Shown here piece by piece: positions 24,684-40,212 of a DNA stretch of 64,000 nucleotides (positions within the stretch are counted from its first letter, which is position 1; each line of letters opens with the position of its first letter). Source of the stretch: Moniliophthora roreri (lineage: Eukaryota; Basidiomycota; Agaricomycetes; Agaricales; Marasmiaceae); the NCBI GenBank assembly GCA_001466705.2, contig LATX02000200.1, positions 1,674,001 through 1,738,000 on the forward strand, written 5' to 3'. Below the pieces are notes generated by a model, which worked only from the letters and a program-made list of their open reading frames with translations, did not search any database and was not told the origin of the DNA. Made by a program: the position numbers and the translations under genes.

Positions 24684-25412
24684 CTATGAGCCATCACCAA
24701 ACCACCTGCCAAAGAAATGTCCGACCCTCATTTTGACTCCTTCCCAGTTGTCCAATGCTGGTCGCACGTCGAGGTAGAATGATACATTATTCGACCCATC
24801 CGACCGACCGGTGTAAAAATCAATGATATATCGTGTCCGGATTCCACAACGATCCACGAGCCAGTCATGTCTGTCAAACGGTGCCGCGTACCTGTGAAGC
24901 AAAGAAATAAGTTCCATGTCTAAGCTACATTCACGAATGATAGGCAAGGCAGCTTACCCCAGAAGCATCTTCCATCTAGCCCGTGGACTTTTGTCGTTTG
25001 GTCTACCCTTGAAATTGACAAGCTTCACACCACCACAAGCTTCACCTCCGCGTCCAGCTTCCCACTTGAGAATCTCTGACCAGGCGCGTTCATTTACTGC
25101 GTTATGTATCGGAACGATGGTTTTCATGTCTGGGGCCTGAGGATTGTGATTTTTGCGAACCATAGCGGCGAAGAACTGTGCTTCGGAAGGGTAGACCCAG
25201 TTTCCATCATGTGAACTTTTGGGTATTGAAGAAGTTTCACGGTCTGTTGACAAAGCAGGTGGGCGGCTGGTGGTGGTGGTGGTGGCAGATGGAGATGAGG
25301 AAAGAAAACGGCTCCATGTGGACCTAGTATTATGGTCTACTGGACATGCGTCTGGCTCTGATTTTGATTTGCCGTGGTCGACTGGGCATTGTGGGACGCT
25401 GCTGTCGGACAT
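24684..25412 (-). CDS. CYC3: Holocytochrome c synthase (cytochrome c heme lyase)
   Basis: Two exons, 24958-25412 and 24684-24891, encode 220 residues. Two CPVDH motifs in the first 30 residues are the heme-regulatory Cys-Pro signals of the family. The core has WVYPSEAQFFAAMVRKN, IVPIHNAVNERAW, WEAGRGGEACGG and, across the intron, APFDRHDWLVDRCG, followed by YIIDFYTG and VSFYLDVRPALDNWEG. The enzyme attaches heme to apocytochrome c in the mitochondrial intermembrane space. An in-frame upstream ATG at 25523 would add 37 residues; I preferred the MSDSSVPQCPVDH start as closest to known proteins. Confidence 0.93.
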
Positions 25413-25554
25413 GGAAGTAGTCAAGTTGACCTCAAGGAGTAATTTTTTTTTAGCGACGTCGGCAATTATACCGTCAAAGTAGCCGGATTGCCGGACAGAA
25501 TAAATACTCGCGACTCTTGACAAACTCTCTCTTTTTCTATCATTTCCCCCAATA

Positions 25555-27263
25555 ATGCCTTCATCTCCTCAGATCTTCTCCACGCCCCTCACCAAGATTT
25601 TTGGTATTAACCACCCTGTCATGCTTGCAGGTCAGTTCTAGTTCAAAGGAACCCTTTGTAAACTGGCAATCAACATACGTATCACAGGCATGAACGTTGC
25701 AGCTGGTCCCAAGCTAGCTGCCGTGGTCACCAATTCTGGCAAGTTATTTCTTTGTAAACGTTCATCAACCCTTCTATTAACATTCGTATAAAGGCGGCAT
25801 TGGCGTCATTGGTGGTGTTCGACAGAGCCCCAAGTTTCTACAAAGTTCCATTGAAGAACTCAAGAGCCATCTAGAAGACAAGAATGCCCCCTTTGGCGTC
25901 GACCTTCTCGTTCCTCAAGTCGGAGGCAGTGCAAGAAAGACCAACACAGACTACACCGATGGTCAGCTTCCCGAACTCATCGATGTCATCATAAAGGGCG
26001 GTGCTAAGTTATTTGTTTGCGCTGTCGGGTGTGTTCTAGCTTTCCTTCTTAGCCTTTTGAACACGGAAAGCTAACACGACCCGTCTACTAGCGTCCCTCC
26101 AAAGTGGGCTGTTGACAAACTTCACGAAGCCAACATCATCGTGATGAAGTATGTTTTTTACGTGTCATTTCAACTGTTGATGCTCATCACGTCGGCAGCA
26201 TGATTGGACACCCAAGGGTGAATTTTTGATCTTTCCTTCGGCGTGTACCTGTCGGAATATTGAACATGCTTTTCTCCTTCAGCATGTCAAGAAAGCCCTT
26301 GATCAAGGTACGCGTTTTTTATGTTTCCAGCAGAGTGCGGACGGTCTCATCTCACCATTTCTGATTAGGCGTCGACATCATCTGTGCTCAGGGCGGTGAA
26401 GGAGGAGGACATACTGGCGATACTCCATTCTCCATTCTCATTCCCGCTGTCGTCGATCTTTGCAAGGACAAGAAGAGCCCGTTGACAGGGGAACCGGTAA
26501 TAGTAGTCGCTGCTGGTGGTATAGCTGATGGTCGTGGTCTTGCTGCTGCTCTATCGTAAATGATACTCCAAGCTCCGTCTAGAATAACTAAATGATTAAT
26601 TTTTTGCAGATATGGTGCTGCTGGTGTCTGGGTAGGAACCCGTTTTGTTGCCAGTGTGGAAGCGGGTGCTCCCAAAAAGCACAAGGAGATGGTTGTTTCC
26701 GCGAGTTTCGACGACACCATCCGGACCACGATCTACACTGGGCGCCCAATGCATGTTCGTAAAACGCCATACGTCCTTGATTGGTGTGTTTCTCGCCCTA
26801 CCCGGTGTCCTCGGCTATACTAACTTGGGTTTCTTGTCTTTAGGGAAACCAAACGGTTGGCAGAGAAAGAGGAACTCCTTACAAAGGGTTTAATACCCCA
26901 CACCGTGGAGTTGGAAAAGCATCCAGAGAAGTCTATTGCTGGACTCAGTTGTAAGTCTAGCATGTATGAGTCGCCCAGAAATACTGAACTGACCTCGTGC
27001 TATCCAGGGCTAATGGGAAGGGTCGCGGGCGCCGTAAATGTAAGTATCAGGAACTCCTTCGGTCTGTTGCTGAGTGTCTCACTATTGTCTTCCTCATAGG
27101 ACATCAAACCCGCCAAAGAAATGTGAGCTTTTCAACGCGTGTTTGTCCAAAGTGCCTTTATTGATTCAATTCCCAACCAATCAGTGTCGATGAAATCGTA
27201 ACAGGAGCAGCAAAATCATTGCAATCCGCGTCCGGCCTCATCACCACCAAGGCCAAACTCTGA
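25555..27263 (+). CDS. Nitronate monooxygenase (2-nitropropane dioxygenase family)
   Basis: Twelve exons give 354 residues: 25555-25630, 25688-25738, 25794-26028, 26092-26148, 26199-26217, 26283-26307, 26369-26555, 26610-26783, 26844-26950, 27008-27039, 27100-27122, 27185-27263. The FMN-dependent TIM-barrel motifs are clear: LTKIFGINHPVMLAG, TNSGGIGVIGG, the catalytic-His loop QGGEGGGHTG (His169) and VVAAGGIADGRG, then GTRFVASVEAGAPKKHKE. The enzyme oxidises alkyl nitronates such as propionate 3-nitronate and so detoxifies nitro compounds. Intron 2 (25739-25793) has a GC donor. Exons of 19, 25 and 23 bases are notably small. It is divergent from the cytochrome c synthase gene. Confidence 0.93.
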
Positions 27264-27844
27264 TTCTAATTCTGCTCAACACCGGCTCCAAGTTGCGCTG
27301 TACTACCGGTCATTTGACGTCTTCACATCTGATTTATTTCCTTGAGAAGGATATATTACCAATGTATCGCTATACTTTTCCGTGCTACATATCTGGCGAA
27401 TCTACACGCCTTTACTTGCTATACGGGCCTAGTTTGACAGCGTAAAGTATCTCTGATGAGTAGGGGGTAACGCGTAAACTTCAATGAGCTTTCATTTTCA
27501 TGGTTCACAAAGCCCCAGCGCGCGTCTATCCGGAGCCTACGTCGTGGTCCAAGATCTGCAGCTCGCTCACGAGATACAACAAAATGGAAGGCGGGTTTCT
27601 TGGAATACCGAGACAGCCTCTTCGAGCGACTTGTCGTCCTCGTGTTGAAGTCGGTAAAAGGCGAGCACAAAGAATCCTGAGATGTTCGTGGTGGGGTCGC
27701 CAAACATTAAGACCTCAGTACTACACTGTACAATACACGTACGAAATACACACAAGATACCGATAGCAGTGACTCTGAGCAATAAAAAAAGAGAAGAAAA
27801 AGAAAAGAAAAGATGCCCCGCCAGCACAAACTATAAGTCAACCT

Positions 27845-32340
<4,496 letters not shown>

Positions 32341-32344
32341 AAAC

Positions 32345-32760
32345 TAGAAAACTATATTTGGTCGTAGTTCTTGGAAGCACTGGAATAGGTGAGTTCGTCA
32401 TGGTTTGCCAGCTTGCTTATTGTCCCGACATAGGCAAATCAGTCCTCTTGTTATACATTTGCGTGCACCTCTTGTGCTTGCATCAATTCATTCTCTAGAA
32501 TCAATTCTACGAGCATCATGTTTGCGACTTGGGAGCATTCCATGTTTCGGACAATACCCTACTCCAAGAAACGTCGTTGGGGCTCTTGTAGACTCTACAG
32601 AAGGGTCTCCACAGCTACCTAGAGTTGATCTCAATAACAAAGCTTTTGTGGTGCGGGTCGCAAGCCCAGCGAAGGCCATGTAGAGTTGGCAATCAAGTGC
32701 TGCCAAGGGTATCAGGTTTTTCATGAATTCTCTCTCCCTCTAGTAGATCAGTACCGCGTG
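32345..32760 (+). pseudogene. Relic of Agaricomycete P-loop NTPase family
   Basis: A P-loop is readable as VVLGSTGI joined to GKSVLLLYICVHLLCLH across a short intron-like gap (about 32380-32430), giving GSTGIGKS. It is followed in shifting frames by DLGAFHVSDN and ALVDSTEGSPQLPRVDL with NNKAFVVRVASPAKA. This order is typical of the expanded NTPases in mushroom genomes, related to retrotransposon-hot-spot or Crinkler-type ATPases. In-frame stops follow the P-loop helix and recur downstream, and the conserved blocks lie in different frames, so the copy is dead. The assignment is from pattern memory of the family and was not checked by search. Confidence 0.6.
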
Positions 32761-33817
32761 AGTCGCTTCATCCTATCCTCCGGTAGGGTCTTATCCTAGT
32801 ATTGATTCCTATCCATAGCTGCCCGCCAGCCGTTCAGTACGTTAACTCGCCTTGGATCACCAGATCCTACAAAAAATTGTGGCGCGAAGTGCCCTTCAAT
32901 GTCGAAAAGCGTCTTGCTTTGTTCTGTTGCAGTTCAGCTCTCGATTGGACCTGCCGAACCCAGGCTTTGATAAAAGACCTCATGTTCAATAATGACGAAT
33001 TCCGTGTTCAAGTTGATTTTTCCTCTGCAATCAACGGACTTCGCACGAAATGATCACGAAGGTTTAATCTTTGATCAATCTGCATGGTTGGGTAGAATTG
33101 AAGCTGGGCCGTTGCCAGTAAGGACAGACTTGGAATCAGACAGCTTGGTGTTCCATGGATCACCAGGTGAACATGAACTGGGTGCACCTTATGCGGAAAG
33201 GCAAATCAGTCCCAAGGACAGACACAAAACTCGAACGAGGCGGAAAGGACAATGAACATCCAAGTTCAACACTTATTGGTACAATAGTGATATAGATCAT
33301 TATCCGATGGGGCAGATCTGGTGGTTTCGGCACCCACTGCGGGATTGAGCACTCAAAACGCCTAAAATGATCGATCTGGGTTCGGCATAAACAGAGCCTC
33401 TGAGGGTAAGGAGCTTGGGAGAGACCAGTATTAGTTAAGCGATATATTCTGATTGCTGAAATCGCCAAGTTTTGGGAGGATTGGGAGCGACTTTTGACGT
33501 TTTAGACGCTTTTGGAGCAGAGTCTGCCGGAACCTGGTTCGGCATAAAAAGCGGGTTCGAGATGAAAATTGGTTCGGCACATTTTGGGCGCCCGGGGTTC
33601 TGTCATACACCCCGAATTTCGAACTGGGAAATGCGGAACACGCATGACCCTGGCTGACATGCGCTGACACTTGGTTGGGCTCGCAATATCGGAAGTGCGG
33701 AAGTACCCACACATTCGCCGACCGACACTTGATGCATATACATAGTGCGCGAGGGTACGTTCACACCGTGGATACATAGTGTTGTCATAAGGCTCAAAGC
33801 CACAACGGCACTGAAAA
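32761..33817. other. Degenerate region, possible continuation of NTPase relic
   Basis: No intact gene is present. A frame at 32802-33053 (with SYKKLWREVPFN and MFNNDEFRV) may be a decayed C-terminal part of the preceding NTPase relic. A GGTTCGGCA-type motif recurs near 33378, 33535 and 33571, which hints at small local repeats. The right end is the promoter of the HD-domain gene. Confidence 0.35.
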
Positions 33818-33825
33818 TATATAAG
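33818..33825 (+). promoter_or_regulatory. TATA box of HD-domain gene
   Basis: TATATAAG lies 134 bases before the ATG at 33959. A likely 5' leader intron (33857 GTAAGT to 33942 CTGTACAG) falls between them, so the spliced leader would be short. Confidence 0.5.
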
Positions 33826-33958
33826 CAGACACTTCCCGATTCACACTTCAAGCAGGGTAAGTCAGATACCTGAATACTTAAATCTATCTGCCGAGGCATC
33901 ACCGTTGCCCACATCAGACCCTAACGCCCATTATCTGTACAGAAGGCCAATCCCCAGC

Positions 33959-34663
33959 ATGTCGACCCCAACGACCAAGAGCTCACTTCCAGAATCCATC
34001 ATCAGCCAAATACCAAAATCTGACATCTGTCAATCTACCCTCAACCTCACGAGCAGCTCCATTTCAGCTCCAATTTTCAACCATAGCCTTCGAGTCTATC
34101 TCCTCGCAAAATGGCTCGCAGACAAAGAATCAAATCAGCACACATCAAATCTCGCTGATGACCAAACGGTGCTGTTCATCGCCTGTCTGTGCCACGATCT
34201 CGGCACTAGCGACTTGAACAACGGCACTCAACGTTTCGAAGTCGAAGGCGCCGATGCCGCTTGTAAGCACATGCGTGCACATGGCATCTCGGACGAATCA
34301 TCGCTCCACAAAGTCTGGACGGCCATAGCTCTGCATACTTCTCCCGGGATCGCTGAGCGGATCGACCCGCTCACACGACTTGTGAGGCTGGGCGTGAAAA
34401 TGGATTTCAGTCGAGCTGTCCGCGATGAGTACGGTGCTACAGAGTATGCCGAGGAGATTGAACGATTGTTGCCGAGAATGGAGGTTGAAAAGGTGCTGGG
34501 TGATGCGGTGGTCAAGCAAGCGGGGAGGATCCCTGAGGATATGATAGCTGGCAAGATGACATGGCTGGATTCAGAGAAGCATCCCAAGGCCAGCTGGCCC
34601 GGGATCTTGTTGAGAGCACATCTGGAGAATCCGGAATGGAAAGGGATCAATCCTGCTTTTTAA
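33959..34663 (+). CDS. HD-domain protein, cyanamide hydratase-like
   Basis: A single coding exon of 234 residues. The metal-binding HD pattern is visible as His in FNHSLRVYLLAKWL, the HD pair in FIACLCHDLGTSD, and the conserved FEVEGADAACKHM and VWTAIALHTSPGI helices, which together resemble fungal cyanamide hydratases (Ddi2/Ddi3-like) rather than nucleotide phosphohydrolases. Such enzymes hydrate cyanamide to urea or act on related small nitriles; the true substrate is unknown. A strong TATA box and a 5' leader intron suggest inducible expression. It stands between an NTPase relic and a hAT-type element, in the accessory part of the window. Confidence 0.8.
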   Translation: MSTPTTKSSLPESIISQIPKSDICQSTLNLTSSSISAPIFNHSLRVYLLAKWLADKESNQHTSNLADDQTVLFIACLCHDLGTSDLNNGTQRFEVEGADAACKHMRAHGISDESSLHKVWTAIALHTSPGIAERIDPLTRLVRLGVKMDFSRAVRDEYGATEYAEEIERLLPRMEVEKVLGDAVVKQAGRIPEDMIAGKMTWLDSEKHPKASWPGILLRAHLENPEWKGINPAF

Positions 34664-34825
34664 GGAGGAGACGGAAAGACATATATCTTAGCTACCACCA
34701 CTCAAAAATATCGGTGCTACAACGACAGCAGCAGGGGCTCAAATCAGTCATGCTCACATTTCGAACGCTTGAGCCTAGCTATAGGTGAAGTTGCCGCACT
34801 CAATGTCCATCCTTCAGAATAAGAG

Positions 34826-35471
34826 TCACATACTAGGGTTGAGTAAAAAAGTCCGGTCGACTTTTTTACCCTGTAAAAAAATCTTCCGGCACGGCAGAGG
34901 GGTGTTATTTACAGTAAAAAACAGCACGTGACATACTTGTCAGCCTGATTTGAGGCGGGCAGGGCCAGCAAAACTGTTGGTTCAGTGCAGACTCTAGAGG
35001 CCCACATTGTACTCATATGAATATGACAGAACGCAAACTCTACTATAATGAAAATAGAGTCTCGCGCAGGTGTGGGGAGGTAAAAAGACAGTTGAGATGA
35101 TCAAGCGGCAAATACCGGCAACTAATCCCTCTTCCTCGCCTTTTCCGCCGCTGATTCTGAGAGCCCCACATTGCTGACAACAGTTTTGGGAATAGCAGGG
35201 AGGTGCTCTGACATTAAAAGAAGCTTCAATAACAAGTATGAAAGTGTATTGGATGACTTTGATGAGATATACTACCAGTATTTTCAGTATGCCACAATGC
35301 CACCTTCCGGCCGAAGGCGGATGCGACGCACCTAACATGTGACCACGTGATGTATTATTTACCTCTACCCCGATTGAGGTCCCTGTAATTTACTGTAAAA
35401 AAGTGTTATTTACCGGTAAAAAATCAGTTTCGGTAAATAAATCGAGTTTTTTCCTCAACCCTATCACATAC
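34826..35471. mobile_element. Non-autonomous hAT-type element (MITE) with 8-bp target duplication
   Basis: The 630-bp element at 34834-35463 begins TAGGGTTGAGTAAAAAA and ends with the complement of TAGGGTTGAGGAAAAAA. It is flanked on both sides by the direct repeat TCACATAC (34826-34833 and 35464-35471). Eight-base target duplications and short TAGGG-type inverted ends are the hallmark of hAT transposons. Subterminal GTAAATAA/TTATTTAC motifs recur at both ends and could be transposase-binding sites. No transposase frame is present inside, so it must have been mobilised in trans. It sits between the HD-domain gene and the catalase gene. Confidence 0.85.
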
Positions 35472-35729
35472 CAAGTTGACATGTCGTGACCGCCATGTGG
35501 AGTTTGAGTCATTGCGGAACAGATGATTCCGACGACCCTGATTTAAATCTTTTGCATCCTTAAGATTGAACAATTCAGCATTCAACGTTCAACGAACCTC
35601 CAACCTGTGCAATCCACATTTGTTACAACAAAAAAGTACAAATTTCATCTAATTTTACACCGGGACTGTTCGACAATTTTACAGATCCCAACCATGGCAG
35701 TTATTCAATATCGTGACACCAAAAAATCT

Positions 35730-37762
35730 TCAAAACTTCAGCTTGGAAGCAACACCGCAGTTCGCTCTGAACTTGACGGCCTCAGATGCGGACTTGACCT
35801 GCAGAGGCTTGACGGGGGAGTGGCCAATAGCCTTCGCAATGCGATCTGAGAGGCCTTGATCAACGGCAGCCCAAACAGACACTACATGTATGGTGAGTCA
35901 TGATTTCAACGAGAAATCGAGCACTTACATTGCCTGGCTTTGACCTCGGCACTTTTGACGTTCTTGAAATGTCCAGCAACGTTCTGCACGTAAGCCTCAC
36001 GCTGTTGGTCATTCCAGACTTTAGACCAGAGAGCGCGAGGCTGCTCAAAGTCAACTGTAATGAGAAAGATGGGTCAATGTCTGGTAAAAGGTGCATTGGC
36101 AGACAACTCACGTTCAGTGATCTCGCTCAGATCTCTGTAAGCAGCGCCAACAAAGGTTTCGTGCTTAAGCTCCCTCTCTTGATCGCGGCAACCGCCCTCG
36201 AGCGTACCCTTAGGACCCTCATACTTGAGCGGCGCAATAGTGCTCTGATAGTTGGGTCTTGCGCCCTGAGAGTGGAAAGTGCCCCAACCATCGCGCTGGA
36301 AGTTGACGGGAGGCTTGAGTGGAGCGTTGACGGGGAGCTGTTGATAGTTGACACCGAGACGGTGACGGTGGGTATCCGGGTACGAGAAGAGACGTGATTG
36401 CAGAACCGGGTCTGCGGATGCTTCGATATAAGGAACGAGATGCGAGGGCGAGAAAGCGGACTATGAGAAGATCAGATAAGGTGAGAAACGTTCGGTTGAA
36501 AATGTGTATGACAACTCACCTGCTCGATCTCGGCAAAGTAGTTCTGGGGGTTTTCGTTGAGAACGAGCTTCCCAACAGGGCGTAGAGGGAACTCTCCGTG
36601 GGGCCAAACCTTGGTCAAGTCAAGGATGTTGTAACGGAACTTCTCAGCTTGTTCCGGAGTCATGGTTTGCTAGTGTGATGCGTGAGTTGCGCCCGATTGA
36701 CAATGAAGGCTTTACTTACGACGTAGACGGTCCAACTTGGGTGATTTCCAGATTCAATAGCATTGAAAAGGGATTCAATACCATAGTCTGGGTTGGAGCC
36801 AGAGAGTTCGCCAGCTTTAGCATTATCAAGGGTCTAAATGGATTGACGGATTGGTAAGTACACTATTTACCGTTGTGTGTGAGGTAAACTCACCTTGAAG
36901 CCGCCATCGGCACGGACGTGTAATTGAGTGTACACAAATGAACCATCTGCCTTCACCCATTTGAATGTGTGGCCAGAGTAACCGTGCATCTGATGGTAGC
37001 CATCGGGGGTACCACGGTCAGAGAAGAGGATCATAATCTGGTGGATGGATTCGGGGTTCTGGCTGAGGTAGTCCTGGAACGAGGTGAGTAGCCTGAAAGC
37101 TGGAATGACTACCGAGACTTACCCAGAACATGTCAGGATCCTTCAAATGGGTCTGTGGATCTCGCTTTTGAGTGTGAATGAAGTGCGGGAATTTGGTAGC
37201 ATCTCTGATGAAGAAGACGGGTGTGTTGTTGAAGACCCAGTCCCAGTTGCCTTCCTCGGTCTTGAGCTTGATGGCAAAGCCTCGAGGGTCACGAGCAGTG
37301 TCCGCAGATCCCGACTCGCCTCCGACAGTGGAAAAACGAACGGTAGCCCTGACCTTCTTGTCAACGGATTTAAGCAGAGGGTTGTCGGTGAGATCACTCA
37401 TGTCATGAGTAACCATGAAGTAACCATGAGCACCGGCACCCTTTGCGTGGACCTAAACAGGGAATCGTGATGAGATCCGATGGATGTCAGAGACATGAAA
37501 GTAGGATACGCACGACACGCTCAGGGATTCTCTCGCGATCAAAGTGTGCAAGAAGATCGATATGATGGAAATCTAGAGACAGGCACAGGTCGATATTAGT
37601 CAATAGCTAGAGTGAATCACAGGACAATGAATACGCACCCTGGAGAAGGAGGGGACCCAGAGGACCGACACGCTGGAAAGCGTATGGCTCAGAGACGGGT
37701 GCACCATTGGAGGTGGTGTACACAGCGCCGTCCTTGTTTTCCCAAACTTGCTTAGAAGGCAT
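35730..37762 (-). CDS. Monofunctional heme catalase
   Basis: Nine exons (37639-37762, 37514-37572, 37123-37452, 36894-37073, 36720-36833, 36520-36669, 36112-36460, 35929-36054, 35730-35881) encode 527 residues, so this is a small-subunit catalase. The catalytic His63 is in [13 protein letters not shown], Asn136 in [13 protein letters not shown], and the proximal heme ligand Tyr346 in [14 protein letters not shown]. The [17 protein letters not shown] segment and [29 protein letters not shown] (read in two exons) are also diagnostic. It dismutates hydrogen peroxide. No signal peptide is seen. The end KLKF is not a clear PTS1, so cytosolic or peroxisomal location is open. Confidence 0.95.
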
Positions 37763-38458
37763 GCTGATGGTTTCAGAAGAAGAGTTAAGTGCCGGGAGGA
37801 AGACTGTCAGGACTTTTATACTGACATTATCATGTGATGTGGGGAAAGATCACTAACGGGACGCAAAATGACCAAGTTCTCATTGGCTGACTCTATTGAA
37901 GATTTTTTGATCACGCTCTGTACTTATTCACCTGAATGGTGACCTGAATGATCGCGAGAAACAGGAATCCAGGATACCAAGGCCCCGTCCCCGAGTCTGG
38001 ATTCCATCAGATGATTCCAATCTCCAATTCAACTCTGTGGCATGCTGTTCCTCGCAAGGTCATCTGTCTGAGGACGAGGGTAAGAAAGCCATCTTCTTGT
38101 CTAAAATCTTTGATCTCGGGTCCGTATTCTGGAATATATCTGGACCGACAGGGAGCTTAGGACTCCCGAGTGTGATGGGCTTGGAACGTCATAGTAGCGT
38201 GGAATGGAGACTCAGAGTCATGATGCATGGGGACCGGCCATGCTCGGGACCCGTAATCGTTGCATTCAAAGTCCCTCCCGTGACCGCAGATCTGTACGAA
38301 CAGATGTCGAAGTGAATCGTTTTGCACAGTTCTGTCTGATGGTTGTTCGTTGTGCGCATCGTTTTTGTCTAGAGTTTACCTGGTTCGTTCCTTTCCTTCT
38401 TTAGACCAAAAGTTAAATGGCAAACGATGCATTCAGCGGTGATATAACGGCGTCTCGT
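37763..38458. other. Intergenic region
   Basis: This is the catalase promoter side (minus strand) and the downstream region of receptor copy A. Short plus-strand frames occur, but nothing supports a gene. Confidence 0.4.
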
Positions 38459-40212
38459 TCATATATGTTCTAGATTGAGGAAGTTTAAACTCTGGAGAAC
38501 ATCAGCGTTTCTAACCGGGGAATAATGTGCTTCCGCAAGCTCTATACGTCCGTCATCCGTTGGATCTGTATCATGAATCTGCAACACGGGTTGCGGACAC
38601 GAAACGAGGGGAGATGACGCCGAATATGAATATCCAGTTCCTCCCAAACCAGAGGTGGCCTCCTCAATTCCGAGTTGGGTGGTAAACTGGGTCCTGGAGT
38701 TGAACCTACCACAGCTCAGATTGCTACGAATAGGTCCATTTTTGGCATGGCGAATTGCCAGCAATCCTCGAATGAGAGACTAAACAACAGGCAACGATAC
38801 ATGAGCCGGACTCGGATGTATATGTGCCATGAATTTGCACTCACAGGATCTGTAGCGGCAAGTAGGGCATATGCAATAGGTCGCAGCCCGTTGAATATTG
38901 TCACTAAGAAAAGGATGTACAAAAGTCAGCAAGGGACTGGTCCGTCGGTCAATCTCCAACCTATTAGTAAAGACTGGGAGACCTGACGACGTGTTGAATT
39001 TGCGAAAAAAGGGGCAGACAGTTCGACTCACCGGTCCAGAACCTGGCCTATCTACGGTTACGCTGATGTATAAAGCACAGAAAGTCGACAGGCTCAAGGT
39101 GATGAGCGCTGTAAGCGGGTAGAGAGCGATGCGAAGCACGATGTTTCGATATTGTGCAGGTCGCACGGCCTTCGGGCGAGAAACTGACCAACGACTGCTT
39201 GGATCTTTGGCGGCACCTCTTGAGGAGAGCCCCCGGTCGAAAACCTTGAACGTTCAACAGCCTGGATAAGGACCGATCTGAGTACTCGCGTACCTTGTTT
39301 CTTACCATGAATATGACTACTGATGAAAACGCTACAACTTCCCCCAGGAAGACGAGGATATTCCAAATAATTTGCGTGCCAATCTGGGACCTATTCAAAG
39401 ACTTGCACACGGCAGCGCACCAGAATACACCCACTTGCCACTTTAGACGCTCTATCAAGTCTGTGCTCGTGTACCAACACGTCTTGAAAACCGGGCTCCA
39501 ACTGTGTGAGATGGCATTGAGCGGTCCACAGCCCAAGGACCAAACGATATGATACAATATGATACATACCCAAGTTGTCCCTTGAATAACAAAGATAGCG
39601 TAACAGCCAAAGCGAGCAAAACACTACCTAAGATATAGAATTTTTCCATCCTTTGACCGTTGATTTTATGTATCAAGACTAGCCTTCAAGAAAATAAGAT
39701 AGGACATATTATCATAAACAAAGATCACGCACTGCAGATTTAGTCCGATACAGAAAGGTAGATAAGCTGAGAGGTTGAGGGTGAACTGTACATTCAGAAA
39801 TCAGATCGAATGGGCGACCTCTGACTCGGGGACGCACCAAAATCAACCACATTTGACCCGCGCAGTCCTTCTCCTGTTGGTGATACTGTTCCACCACGAC
39901 GGAGATCGCATAGACCATACTGTATAACGCTGTAGTCATTATCCAGTATGTCAGAGGTTGGGTAGGTCGCGTACTTGGCAACTAGAGCATAAATTAGAAT
40001 GCGAAAGCTGACGCGATCGAGGTGTGGCTTTGATACAGGGTGTAGACCAGCTATTCCAATCATTGCCAGTATAATGAAGCATAATATAGCTCCCGCTATA
40101 TACAAGCATTCCCTGTCAACCTAGTCTGTTAGCAGTATTCAAGAGAGCGATGTGAACACGCGCACGCGTAGACAACCTGTTGCCCTTCAGCAGCAATCGA
40201 AATCATCGACAT
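38459..40212 (-). CDS. Seven-helix receptor-like membrane protein, copy A
   Basis: A multi-exon minus-strand gene. The start exon begins MSMISIAAEGQQVVYA (ATG at 40212), followed by YIAGAILCFIILAMIGIAG with HPVSKPHLDRVSFRILIYALVA. Later exons carry SMVYAISVVVEQYHQ, FTLNLSAYLPFCIGLNLQC, LVLIHKINGQRMEKFYILGS, CWYTSTDLIERLKWQ, IIWNILVFLGEVVAFSSVVI, YRNIVLRIALYPLTALITL and NGLRPIAYALLAATDP. The order of hydrophobic segments and the LVxxHxxNGxxMEKxY loop match an Agaricomycete family of putative G-protein-coupled receptors. The tail ends NFLNLEHI. The junction between the first and second helix exons could not be resolved in frame, so the full exon chain is uncertain. Ligand unknown. Confidence 0.65.

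Noticed and set aside
25413..25523. Longer N-terminus for cytochrome c synthase
   Set aside because: The added residues do not resemble the family; the CPVDH motifs normally lie within the first 10-30 residues.
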